DNA of 44,777 nt, taken from contig JAHBMJ010005341.1 in assembly GCA_018398765.1 (NCBI GenBank), positions 1-44,777 of the forward strand, written 5' to 3'. Under the pieces are notes generated by a model. That model was not told where the DNA came from. It saw only the letters and a program-made list of their open reading frames with translations, and did not search any database. Each line of letters starts with the position of its first letter. The stretch's first letter is position 1. Made by a program: the position numbers and the translations under genes. Shown piece by piece: positions 33,383 through 44,695 of the stretch. The DNA comes from Chromera velia (taxonomy: Eukaryota; Sar; Chromeraceae).

Positions 33383-34394
33383 GAAAAAGGAAAAGATAAG
33401 ACGACATAGTCTGTCTGTGCAGATACTGCGGCCCTTCTGGTGACTGTTCGCCTGAGTGCTTCAACGTGATAGCAGCGGACTTCATGTTGGACTCCCAGTC
33501 GAACGTCTTCCTCTTGGAGATCATGGGCGCATCCAACTGGCTTATGGTGAGTCAACTGGCGCGATTGCTCTTAAGAAAGATCAGGAACTCCTGCAAGCAT
33601 GTAAAAAGGAGTCTTGCTTGCCTGCCTGCCTGTTTGCTTGCAGAGTCGAGAGAACGATTCGGGGTCACTGCGTGCCACCGACGCATCATTTACCATTCTT
33701 GTGCTCCCTTTCTCTTGATTAAGTGTCAATTGATGGTTGCATGCAGGCAACAGCTGCGGACGTCGAAAAGCTAGTAGGGGAGACGCTGCAGCTGTTGAGG
33801 GCCGTGCCGATGGACTCTGCTTCCTTCCCCAACCACCCGCGTGACCAGGCAGAGGAGGCAATGGGCGCTCTGGGTCTCGGGACGTTGGAAGAAGCGCTGA
33901 CGAGGGCGGGGGGGGGCGAGAGGTTCGCAGAAGAGAAATGGCGTGCCCAAGCGGACTTTCTGGAGACGATGTTCATTGCAGAGGCCATACAGGAGTCCAT
34001 CAGGAAGGGCGAGGCAGGGAAAGACCTCAAGGGCCTTGACCCAGAACTTTCGTTCTCCTTCTCCTGGCCGCCAGTGACTGCGCCATCGCAATGGCCTGCA
34101 TGGGCGCGAGAGTCCATTCTGAAACCAGGGTTCAACGCCGCTGGGGGCGACCCGGGGCCGCGAGGGAATGGGACTCGCCTGGAATCTGTACGCGCTCCTC
34201 CTAGCTTTACTGAGGACTCGCTGTTCGAAAGTCTCGCGTTTGCAGCCGGAGGGGGCGGCTGGGACGAGGTGACTGTTGCCCGTCATCGTGCTGTTGCCAG
34301 AGTGGCTGCGAGGATTTCTTTGATCCGAGGTGCCTCCGCTGTCTTTTCTCTTGCTGATATGCCCTCAGCAACATCTTACATTGAGATACATTGA
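29401..34394 (+). CDS. Tubulin-tyrosine-ligase-like (TTL family) protein
   Basis: Seven exons in one frame: 29401-29644, 30165-30418, 31300-31689, 31978-32162, 32556-32807, 33423-33546 and 33747-34394 (phases 1, 0, 0, 2, 2, 0), 698 residues. TTL-family enzymes are ATP-grasp ligases that add Tyr, Glu or Gly to tubulin tails. Matching segments in order: HTVVNTVLTRGGF (family N-terminus), IPESFYAPHL, FFVKIADVHKSKG (ATP-binding lysine strand), RLLVQRGV, KRKWHFRVFALV (the family has RKFDLRVY) and CFNVIAADFMLD with VFLLEIMGAS. The final pair normally ends E-x-N; here Asn is Met, and the Asp of FDLR is His, so activity is doubtful. About 215 C-terminal residues are helical with no known domain. The first exon opens with a hydrophobic stretch that could be a signal peptide. 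An alternative start is ATG 30065. The donor at 31690 was chosen for frame; a stronger-looking GTAAGG lies at 31673. Confidence 0.75.
29940..30035. repeat. (TCTTC)n-like pyrimidine tract
   Basis: Near-pure pyrimidine run with a TTCTC/TCTTC period in the first intron of the TTL-like gene. Confidence 0.85.
30608..30665. repeat. (CA)n microsatellite
   Basis: Intronic (CA)n with a short GAGA interruption, in the second intron of the TTL-like gene. Confidence 0.95.
30999..31142. repeat. (TTTG)n, (CCTG)n and (CTGT)n compound microsatellite
   Basis: About 140 bases of tetramers grading from TTTG to CCTG and TCTG. It lies in the second intron of the TTL-like gene, upstream of the acceptor at 31299, itself ending in TTGCCTGCAG. 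Confidence 0.95.
31806..31848. repeat. (CT)n-(GT)n microsatellite
   Basis: Intronic dinucleotide tract in the TTL-like gene with the recurring (CT)n-then-(GT)n order. Confidence 0.9.
33150..33385. repeat. Clustered (CTGT)n microsatellites
   Basis: Three CTGT blocks (about 33150-33210, 33250-33270 and 33336-33384) separated by purine-rich spacers. They lie upstream of the acceptor at 33422, which itself reads CTGTCTGTGCAG. Confidence 0.9.
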
Positions 34395-37300
34395 GAAATG
34401 ATGTGAAACGCGTTAAAGATAGTGGAGCAGCATGATTTAGTGGCAACCTTAGCTGCGCGTGAAAGAGAAACTCACCAGCTTGGTCATGGAAACTGGTTAT
34501 ATACAAAAATGGTAAAAAATAATTTTATGTTAGAATTGTAGCCCAAGCCGGCCCCATGTCTTCTTTCTTATCACAATAAGACGTGGAGCCACAGGCATCA
34601 ATATGGTATTATTTTATACGATATGATAAGAGAAATCTCAGAGTTCTTTGTAAAGCTAGAAGTATTCCGGGCTAGTTTACGTAATTACGCCTAGAATTAA
34701 GCAAGCAAAAAATTGCCAACAATAGAAGTGGACAGCGTTATATACTAGAACTAAGTAGGTTCTTAATAGTACGTTCTCTTTTAAGCTTTCATAAGAATCT
34801 CTTGCAAAACCTTTGGAATTAAAATTTAAAAACTAAACAAAAAATTGTAACATCAAAAACGAAGGGGCCGGCTAGGTTGAGTGATTGAATTTCTGTAGCA
34901 TACTAGGTTGCCCACAGCCTAAGTGCCGGCTTATCGGCTTTAACCTAAACTCATTCACTGTTTTTTTTATTTTTTATTTTATTTTTTTTATTGGGATCTA
35001 GCTAAACTCATTTCAGTTCCTTTAACTTGCTCTAAATCATGCATTGCTCTAAATTCCTAGGTTTTTGCAGGATGTACTGTAAATTCTGAATTTTGAATTT
35101 TCTATGATTTTCTTTTTTTCCAAGACTCCAAGTTTTTGTACTTTCTTTTCATTCATCTGCACAATGACTCCAGGCCTGCATTGAAGGGGGAACACCCCCC
35201 TCCTTTCATTTCTCATTTCGTTTGATCGGTTGCCGTGGCTGACCTCAATCATCTGCTTGGCCCAAATTCAAATTGAATCAACCACCTCATGAAACCCCAC
35301 ATGCAGCGGTCATCTCAGTGAATGCAAAGAAATATATTCATCTGGATCCATCTATCGATCGATCGATCGATCGAATGACATGGTGAGTGAAGTTCCAGCC
35401 TCTCTCACGACACACAGGCCTGCCTGGAGCGTTTTCTTGCGTGAAAATGGATTCCTGTCTGTTTGTCTGACCTGGTGCAATGAACGCTTCCTGGACGCCT
35501 CCATTCTGTTCTGTTCGTCACAAGGTGCAATGTTCACTTTGAAGCACATGAATGAAGAAAAGAGAAGAAAAAACGAATTCCGAGACGGAAAACGATATTT
35601 CGACAGAACAGAAGGGAGTGAAAGAAGAATATCAATCCTTCGTCTAGCTCCATCAACAGCTGAACAACAACATGCATGCATGCATGGTCAAATGCCTCCA
35701 TGCATCGATCCATCCATCCATCCATTATGATTCCTTCCTCTGATCGATCCACAACGTCGAATCCTCACATTGATCATCGAGGATCGCTTCGGCAGTCTGC
35801 CCGGTATCGTTCCTTCCTTCTTTTTCGGTACTCATGCAAGTTCCTAAGAGTGCGTGTAAACCCACTTCGGAAAACAAAAGGAAGGAAGAAAGAAAGAGGG
35901 ACAAGAAGAAAAGAAGGATGAATGGGTGAATCGGCGTGAGCATCCTCTGTGCAATGTTTGCTTTTCTTTTCTTTTCTTTCTCTCTCTTTCTCTCCCCCCC
36001 TCGATCGATCGATTTTTTGTCTCCTCTTCTCCTCTCTTCTCTTCTCTCCGCTTAATTCTTTTCTTCCATCCTCAATTGAGTGCATGGGGGGATGCTATGT
36101 CGTCCTCTCCCTCCTTCCTCCCTTTTCGTTTCAGTGCATGGTCTCGTCTCAGGGGGCAAGAGAAAGGAGCGGTCGGAGAGGATTCCTGCATGCATCTCGG
36201 ACAGAATGACCGAGAGAGACTGCCTTTCATTTCATTTCTTTCCGCGGCATTGCATCGCCCCCAGTCCGGTCAAAGGAAGAGAAAATGTGAGGGGCAGAGA
36301 AGACAAAGCAAAAAAAAAAACCGAGGGAGAGATGGAGGAGAATGAAAGACCGCCCCCTCCCACCGTGCTTTCTTTCTTTGATTGTATGATCAAATCAATC
36401 AAACCTCTCTCTCTAGTACCCTCATCCTGTCATAGAGGGGGAGAGAGAGAGAGAGAAAGCGGGGGAGGGACAGGCAGCCTTCCACCCAGAAAGAGTGCAG
36501 AAAGAAGTGGCCAGCCAAACAAATGAGTGAGTATCCGGATGAGTGAGTGAGTGAGTGAGTGAATAAGAAAGAAAGGTAGCTGGAAGAGAGAGAGTGTGAA
36601 AGGATACAATTACGAAACGCCACGTCGACGATCTCCTGTACCCCTGATGCAACTGTGTGTCTGTCTGTCTGTCTAACTCTCTTTTCTCTTTCTTTGCCCT
36701 CAAACAGACAGATACACGAAGGCAGTCGATTGATTCACGCTCCCTGTTTCTGTCTTTCTCTAATTCACAAACATTGATCAGGCTCTCAATTCATGCGCGA
36801 ATCCATCCCAATGCTTCCGGGAGTCCCTCTGTCTCTCTCTCTTTCATTGTTTCTGCCTGCCTGTCTCTTCGTCTTTTCTGCCCTGACAGACGGGAGAATC
36901 CTTTGCTTGGCAGAGGAAGGAAGAAAGAATTCCCTCCCTCCCTCCCGACTGATGCACGCACGCACGGGCTGGTTCTTCCTTCTCTTTTCCGCTCTTCGTT
37001 GCTCGTTTGCTTTTGTAGAGCTTTTTCTCTTTGATCTAGCTGGTCAGTACGTTTCCTGCATGCCGACCTCTTATTTTCTCTTCTCCTTCCAAGCGACTCT
37101 CGATCGTCCCTCCTGTTCTCTTGTCTGTCTGTCTGTTTTTTCTTTCGTCAAGGGGGGGAGGCGCTGAATGAATTAAGAGGCGGAAGGGATACTCAAAGGA
37201 GGAAGAAGCGGAAGAACGGATACCAACCTCACGAGATGATGCAGACACGCAGACAACGTCGGTGGCTTTCTCCCTTTTCCTTTTGCTTCACAAAGAAGAA

Positions 37301-38149
37301 AAAAATGCACCCTCGCGCACGCACCACATACAAACAGATGAATATGCATGAGTGCATGATTGCAGCTTGGCTGGCACACACAGACAGACAGGCCGACAGG
37401 CCGACAAACAACCACCCCACCAGCCATGAGGACAGCTGGATACAGCAGAGAAAGTCAAATGAAGGTGAAAAGAGAGGGAGGAGACTGAGGGAGAAGAGAC
37501 GTGTCAGGGGAGCAGGGAATGAACTAAGAGGAGAGAGGAGAGACTGGCAGGGTGGGAGGGACCTGTCAGCAAAACAGGCAGGTCAGGTCAGTGGAGGACG
37601 AAGGAAGAAAGTGAGAAGGAGAGGAGAAAGAGAACAGAAAAGAAAAGAAAAGAGCCAATGAGAAAGAAGCACCTCGTGCAAGGTGTTCCTTCCAACCAAC
37701 CAGCCAAGGAGCACGTTCACGATCCTCTCTGACTGTCACAACAACGCAATGCAATGCAACGGCCCCAAAGAGAGAAACGAGAATTGACGGGAAGCCATTG
37801 GCAAAGAATTGATTGAGAACAGAACGGAAGGAACGGAAACAACAACAAACAAACAAACCAGTGAGGCAAGTCAGAGAGATAAAAACAAAAAAACCAATGG
37901 ATCGAAACAGAAGAGAAGAAAGACGGACTCCCCTACATAGACAGAGCCACAAGGGAATCAACCAAAGATGGTATTGTGAAGCAGACCAAAGCAAGCGACG
38001 AACGAGAAGAAAAGGAACTGGTGCTGTGCCGATGGGCTTCCTCAGAGAAAACTTCTTTCTTAATTCTCTTGTTTTTCCCTTCATGTCTCTACTCTGAGGT
38101 TCAATGCGGACACTCTCCGATTTCTGCGAGCTTTGTGTTTGCTTTGCAG
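34395..38149. other. Repeat-rich stretch without a supported gene
   Basis: The first part (34395-35350) is AT-rich with T runs (34960-34990) and looks intergenic. From about 35350 on, the sequence is purine- or pyrimidine-skewed with (GATC)n at 35354-35373, (CATC)n near 35705, (GTGA)n at 36538-36560 and (CTGT)n near 36655. Several open frames occur on both strands, but none has two convincing splice borders or a recognisable protein. Confidence 0.5.
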
Positions 38150-40362
38150 CCTTTCGCAGTTGCTTTTGTGTTTCCAGAGAGTTGCATTGATTCTTCCTGC
38201 GCTTTCTCTGCACGCTCCCGGCCGTCACCAGGTGGGGGAAGGAGGGCAGCTAGGGAGCTTGACGTCATCAACCAACCAACCAAAGGAAAGAAGGAAGAGT
38301 CAATCAAGTTGGCATGCGGTATTAAGGAAAAGAATGCAAGGCATGCAGGTATCAGTAGATTGGAATGCACAGAAAAAACAGCAGAGTGCAGCAAGCGCAC
38401 CTGGAGAAAACAAAAAACGAGAAAAAACATATTCTCCGGAAGGTCACGCACCATCAGGGACCTAGTGAGAAGACAGAAAGAGAAAAAGAAAGAAAGAAAG
38501 GAAGAAAGAAAGAAAGAAAGTGGAATGCAAGACAGATAGATACTTAGATAATGTCAGTGCCCACAAAGAAAGTATTTCTGTGTGTCCTTTCCCCCCCACC
38601 CTCCTCTGTTTCTGTTGGGGGGATCTTGTAGACTCGATCGAGCGAACGAAAACTCAAAAGAAAGTCGCTTAAATGCAAGAAAAACGAAAGGAAAGAAATC
38701 AGTAAGTGACCTATCAGGTGAGCAGTACATCTTTCTCCCTCTTTCTCTTCTTTCCTGTTCTGTCGTTCGGCTTTTTTTCTTTTTCTCCTACGTCGAGCAC
38801 ATCACCCGGACAGCATAAAGGATTCTCGAAATTTCTCAACGAGCAATTTCGTTTTTTCCTCACTCGATCATTCCAGTGTTCGATCATTCTCTTGCCACCT
38901 CTTCGACATGCAGAGTTTTCTCGCACCGTCAGATCCATCCCCCTTGCATCCACATGGATGATGCAGGGTTTGATTAGCCTCCGCACTGACAAGACTTTGC
39001 AAGGCCTTCTCATCTCAAGTGTTTCGGAAAAACGCTGGCAGGTCGCCGTCTCTGCAGGCATTGCTCCCATGCAAACCGACAGGCAGGCAGACAGAAAGTC
39101 TGCCGAGCCGATCGCGGCCAAATGAAGGAAGCAGGACTGGAGTGAAGGGAGAGATGAGCAGAGACAGACGACGCCGAGTAAAGGAAAAAGCGGAGAGAGA
39201 ACAAGGCCAAGCTTGGGTCTGTCTATGCAGTGGGCGGGGATGCGGCAAAGGGAGACGCGAATAAGTTGACTGCTTCTTCGGAGGGGAGGGAAGTGACGGA
39301 CATGACGTCTTTGTTTCTTGTCTTTTTATTATCTCCCCCCCCTTTTTGTTCATTTTCTTCGTGCAACTCTCTTCCGCTGTCGCTCGCTTCCTCCCGCCGT
39401 CTCTCTTTCCCTCGGAGAGCTTTCTGAAGGCTCAGCCGAAGATTTTGGACCGACCGATCGTCTTTCTTTTCTCCGGACTCTCTTCCTTGCAGTAATAAAA
39501 GGTCAGACTGTCAAACATCAGACGATGATACAGTTCCTCGACAGACAAACAAACAGACAAGAAAAAATGGAAAGGGAAAAAACGAGCAAGATAGAGACGA
39601 GAAAATAGAAGAGAAGAACTAATGAGTGATGAGGAGGGAGAAGGTAGGAGGGTAGGGGAAAGGAGAAAAAAGAGGGGAAGGGGGGGAGCAAGAACTAGAA
39701 CTAGTTGAAGGGAGTGGGGTGAGAGGAGAGAGGCTATGAGGAGGAAGAGGAGGAAAAAGAAATGAAGAAATGAATATGTATGACAGACAGACAGACTGTG
39801 CAGTCTTCCTTCTCTCTCTTCTTCTCTTCTCATGCAGTCATATGACACGGAGGAAAGTGCAGGGGCAAGGGAGGCACACAGAACGAATGAAGGTGAGGAG
39901 GGAGGGGAAGTTGCATGCATTTTTTCCTCACTTCACCCCGCCCCACTCCTCTTTCTCTCCTTCCGTCGTTCAGCCCCGTTTGCATGCTGAACCGGATGGA
40001 TGGATGAACAGATGGATCTACACATCGACACGAACTTTCTCTGTTTCACGGGTAGAACGGACGGCTATGCAGGCACCTTATTTTCTTCTTTCTTTCCTTC
40101 CTTCCTTCCCTTGTTTCTCCACTCGTTTCTCTCGTCGGCTCGGTTTTTTTCGTTCGTTCTCTCAATCAGGTAATACAGACAAAACTCAAGGAGACAGATA
40201 GAGACGAACGGACACACACACACGCGCACCCACGGAAGGAAGGAAGGAAGCAACCCCAACAAACAAAAAGTCGCTCTGAACCCCTCGTTCCTCTTTCTCT
40301 TTCTTTTTTGGGTCTTCATTCTTTTTCTCTTTCTATTTGTCTCAACAGCTCGAGCCATTCAA
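38150..40362 (+). other. Cluster of candidate exons of an unrecognised + strand transcript
   Basis: Segments with both an acceptor and a donor-like border are 38150-38231, 38914-39041, 39838-39892, 39974-40051 and the very short 40349-40362. The 38914-39041 segment reads like protein (SIPLASTWMMQGLISLRTDK and on to SVSEKRWQ). The 40349-40362 segment has near-consensus borders (long pyrimidine tract with CAACAG, then AAGTAAGT). 39838-39892 and 39974-40051 are compatible in one frame (ERMK joined to PRLHAEPDGW). I cannot join all five into one open frame and recognise no domain, so this could be a non-coding transcript, parts of a gene with missing exons, or chance. Confidence 0.25.
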
Positions 40363-42042
40363 GTAAGTCTCTTTCCCACTCTCCTATGCCACCATCACCC
40401 GTGCACAGACAACAGAGGAAGAATGAGGACGAAAAGAAAGGAAAACACCCTCCCTCCTCACTCCACCGAAACACACAAACAAAAACACGTACTCACACAC
40501 TTACCCACCGACAGAGACAGGAGAGAGCCCCCGACGCCCACGGGTTTTTACCAGGCAGACAGGCAGGCAGACTTGACACCCGACAGACAGAAAGAGAGAG
40601 AGAGCTGCCTGTATCACCGATACAGACAACAAAGGAAAGAAAGCGTCAGGGAAGAAGGGGGGGGAGAAGTGGACGCTCGAGAGGAAGCGCATAGACGGAT
40701 GGATGGAACGATCGAAGGCAGGGGACGGACGGAAGGCTTCGTGAGAAGAGCAGAGTTGGCCAGAGAAAAAGGAGAAGTGGGGCAGGCAAGCACGGCAAGT
40801 CCACAAAAAACGTTTCAGAGAGAGAGAGAGACCAGAGACAGCCCCTGTTTCCTCTCCTCTCTCCGAGTGACTGGACTTGCAGGAAAATTTTCAGCTCGCT
40901 CTCTCGCTTCCTCACTCGACTCAAAGCACCAATGACGAAACAGAACAGGAAAGAACTCACACAAACATGCAATGAGCAAACAAACGAACGAAGAAAGTAA
41001 AGCACACTCCAACGCTTCCACAAATGGTAATAGATGAGTGGATAGAGACAGATAGATAGTAGAGCTGAAAGAAAGAAGAAGTGATGCATGCATGCATACA
41101 TGCATGCATGCATGGATCGACCAGACATGCACAAACGAGAGAGAAAGTCGAAGGGCAACGCAGGAGGAGGAGGAGGAGGAGGAGTGAAGAAAAGAAATCG
41201 AAGGCGGTGGAGAACTGTTCTCTCTCTCTCTCTCGCTCCTTGCTTTTTACAACAGGCAAAGCAGGCCACTTCAATTCCCTTCTCTCTCTGTTCTAATTTT
41301 TCACCCTTCCACTCACTTGCGACGAGCTAATCACGCCCACCCTCCGCTGATTGCACTGCCTGCCATGTCTTTCTTGTACTTTCTTTCGACATTCATAAAC
41401 ACCTCTCTCTCTCTCTGACTTGCTACCACACTGTGCACATACATGAATCAGACAGACAGACAATCCATGCACGAATGACGTATTTCTTCCTGAATTCTTG
41501 TCCGTCCGTGATTTCAGTCAGGTGTCCCTTCCATCAAACGAACGAACAGGCACGCAGACAGAAGCGCATCAATCAATGGATCTACTTGAAGAAACTGTTC
41601 CTGTTTGCTTGCGTGGGTCCTCTTTTCCGTTCCTTCTTTCCTTGTTTCTCTTTCTCTCACACCCTCTCTCTCATGCATGCCAGCAATCAGCTGAACAGAA
41701 CGCTCGACGCACAGAAAGAAAGTTGGAAGGTCAGACGCCCTCTCCCTCTTCTGTCGCACCGACAGTCGCCGCTCTGTAATCCCCCCCCTGCCCTGCCTCC
41801 CTCCTGCAAGCCCTAGCTCTCTTTTCCTTCCCCTCCTTGCCTCACCCTCCTTGACCGGCTCGACTGACTGACAGACCCGTTGACAGACAGAGAGACTGCT
41901 CACCCCCTTGAATCGGAAGAGAGAATCAAATCAAGTCAGATCAGAAGATCGGAAAGGACAGCATGTAGACACACCCACACGCACACAGAGGGAGAGAGCA
42001 GAGCCAGATAAGATAAATTCACGAGAGAGCTAGGGGGTTCAC
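40363..42042. other. Low-complexity stretch, possibly 3' flank or introns of the right-hand gene
   Basis: Dominated by GA/CT-rich and CA-rich sequence, (GCAT)n at 41084-41115 and (GGA)n at 41162-41184. One possible terminal exon of the right-hand minus-strand gene lies at 41731-41773 (13 codons then TGA, frame-compatible), but its acceptor has a purine-rich tract and is weak. Confidence 0.4.
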
Positions 42043-42917
42043 CTGGAGGCAGCAGAGGAGGGCGAAGAAGAGCTGATGGCAGGGGAGGGAGAGGGAGAGT
42101 CACCCCCCGAAGAGGAGGATGAAGGGACCCCAGAGAGAGGAGAACCCGGGGCGTCTCCATTGTCGCTCTCCGCTGTAGCTGTAGAGGCCCCGTGTCTGCA
42201 GACACACAGACAGAGAGAGAGGGAGAGAGAATAAAGAGGGGCCGGATAAAACCAGGAATCCTTCTTCAAACAAAACGGCTCAAACAAGCTGCCCAACAAG
42301 TTGCACTGAGGGTAACGGAGAACTTAGGGCTAAGCGGACAGCCACCGTCCGTCCTTCCTCTCCCTCGCAACCCAGTGAGTGAGCGAGTGAGTCAGGCCCC
42401 CACTGCACGATCATCCATCCATCCATCCTTTGGCACGCACGCACACGCACACGCACGCGCATAGGGTGCTGACTGAAACAGGAGGGTTTGTGGCAGAGAA
42501 AAGAACATAGAGATGATGACTGACTGAGCAGACAGCGAAAAAAGAAAAAAGTTGCGGAAAAGACATAGGTGACGTTTGTCCGACGATCTTCCTTCCTTTC
42601 ATTTATGATTGCCTCCCCACCGGCACAAGCATGGAAAAAAAGAGGCATCTGTCCTAACCCGGCAACTCCCAACCAACCGGCAGAGCATAGGGAGCTTGGC
42701 GAGTTTCTGAGCCTTGACGACACCCCACTGAACGGCCCCAGGACCGAAAGACTTCCAGTTCTCCAGCTGTCGAGCGGTCTTCTCGATGAAGGCGTCGGAG
42801 AGGTCGATCGAGCCCTTCTTCTCCTCCAGGACTTTCGGGACAAGGTCGCAGTGCTCTGTCAGACATGCGTCCAGAGCCTCAAAGCCGAAGTGACCGAATC
42901 TGCTCACACAGGGGGAC

Positions 42918-42951
<34 letters not shown>

Positions 42952-43210
42952 GGGTGGTGAGTTGGCTCGCAAAAATTACTGAAGCTATCTCTCTGATTGA
43001 GAAGGGGGGCACAGGTAAGGTAAGGTGAAGGGAATAAGACTGGAGCCTGCTTTTTGAAGCGTCTGCGTCGTCTGGCAGGAAGGGGAGGTGACGGGGGCGA
43101 AAAGAGAGAGAGAATGAAAGCCGTCGAGAAGGATGTGGACACCCACACACACACAAGAATGGAGAATTAGAGAAAGGACTGTGGACACACCCACATCCAC
43201 ACACATGAGA

Positions 43211-43241
<31 letters not shown>

Positions 43242-44695
43242 CTCAAGGGACAGGTGACCTTCAGTCGAATGAAAATGTAGTCGCATGGATGCACCCACTC
43301 ACCCACCCACCCACCCTGCAGCTGCGAGATGCTTCCTGAATCCCTCCACAGTTGCCATGGACTTCAGGTCGAATCTCTCGTAGATCGGCTTCAGGGCTTC
43401 CGAGCTCGCCCCCTCCCTCTGGAAGATGTCAGAGAAGACAATCCACCCGCCGGGGCGAAGAACACGGTAGGCCTCTCTGAGAACTTCTTCGTGGGCCTGC
43501 AGGCGTACAGGCAGGCAGGCAGGTAGACAGGAAACACAACAAACACATAAGAGGCTGTACGAACATCCCTTCGTCCGTCCATGCAGAAAGAATTTGTGCT
43601 CCACAAGCACGGATCCATGCAACGAAAGAGAAAACAAGTGAGTTACTTCTTTTTGGAGAACGGGGGGAGCACCCACCCTTCCCTTCCTCTCGAAGGCCGG
43701 GAAGGGAAGGGAGCTGCAGAAAGAATTGAATTGAGAAACAAAACCCGCAGAAGAGGAGAAGAATCCAATCTTTCCGGTCAGACAGACAGGGCGGAGCATC
43801 CATGTCGTTTTTCTTACTTCATCTTTTATGGCGCGAATGCAATCAAAGCGGAAAGCTCCACTCCTACATGGTATAAAAGCTCGTTTCCTCTTTCTTTCCC
43901 CCCTCCCTCCCTCGACCGACCGACGGACCGACCGACCTCAGGGACCACGTGGATGAACGAGTCGAGGGCCACGACCAGATCACAACTCTCGAAAGGCACG
44001 GAGGTAGCAGCGTAGGATTCCTCCCTGATTGACAAAGTCTCTCCGTCAATCCCTGCAGCCTTGTTCAGCTCCACCGCCTTGTCGCACATACGGGTAGACA
44101 GGTCCACGCCCGTGCCCCTCCACACGATCCCCTTGCGACACAGAGTGCGCAGGAGACCCCCGAAGCCACAGCCCATGTCCAGGACCCTCAGCTTGACCGA
44201 CACGTCACGAAGACGGAAGAGCTTCCTAACCAGACGAGCAATTTCCTCCTCGTGGAGTTCCTCTGCCCTTCTGACGATCTCTTCCGTCGAGAGACGCCCT
44301 CTCTCTTCCTCCGTCAACAAGTCATAACGACCTGCACACACACAAAGAGCATTGGAATACTGAAATTGTTTCGCTCCCATTTTGAGGATACAGAAAGCAT
44401 ACATATTCTCGTTTTCTCACACACGTGCAGGCAATCAATCCCTTTTGCACCCAATTGTCTGAGAAGATCCCGACCGTGCAGTCAACCGACCGATGTGCGC
44501 AGTGTGAGCACCCCAGATGGAGGAATAGAAGATCTGAGCGTCATCGCTGTCGTAGTACTTCTTTGAGTTGGTCGTGGAGGCCCTGGAGAACCACACGAAG
44601 ATTCCCATCTCGTGCACGCCGATGTGGTCCGTGTTGGGCTGAAAGTCGTCCTGAAAGTCCACCGAGATGTCGTAAGTCTTCACGACACGTTGGAC
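42043..44695 (-). CDS. 3' part of a SAM-dependent N-methyltransferase, sarcosine/dimethylglycine-methyltransferase-like
   Basis: Exons on the minus strand: 44491-44695, 43937-44331, 43315-43496, 42678-42899 and 42043-42195 (phases 1, 0, 2, 2). The 5' end is beyond the right edge. The segment KKYYDSDDAQIFYSSIWG followed by AHIGRYDLL matches the conserved opening of sarcosine/dimethylglycine methyltransferases, which make glycine betaine. The Rossmann motifs follow: VLDMGCGFGG (motif I), GTGVDLSTRMC, CDLVVALDSFIHV and AYRVLRPGGWIVFSDI. The end ENWKSFGPGAVQWGVVKAQK also fits that family. A role in betaine osmolyte synthesis is inferred; other small-molecule methyltransferases share the fold. The last listed exon is Ser/Pro-rich and unlike the family. 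If the donor at 42677 is not used, the protein instead stops at 42599. Two donors begin tetramer runs: (GTCG)n at 43936 and (GTGG)n at 43314. Confidence 0.75.
42920..42950. repeat. (CA)n microsatellite
   Basis: Intronic (CA)n close to the acceptor of the exon at 42678-42899. On the coding strand it is (TG)n about 20 bases upstream of the acceptor. Confidence 0.9.
43291..43314 (-). repeat. (GTGG)n tract starting at a splice donor
   Basis: On the coding minus strand the intron opens with GTGG repeated three times, then GTGAGTGGGTG. The repeat starts exactly at the donor GT. Confidence 0.85.
43913..43936 (-). repeat. (GTCG)n tract starting at a splice donor
   Basis: On the coding minus strand the intron after the exon ending at 43937 opens with GTCG tetramers with one GTCC variant. 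The repeat starts at the donor GT. Confidence 0.85.

Noticed and set aside
41731-41773. Terminal exon of the right-hand methyltransferase (13 codons plus stop)
   Set aside because: The frame fits the preceding exon, but the acceptor has a purine-rich tract and the peptide is too short to judge, so it was not included in the model.
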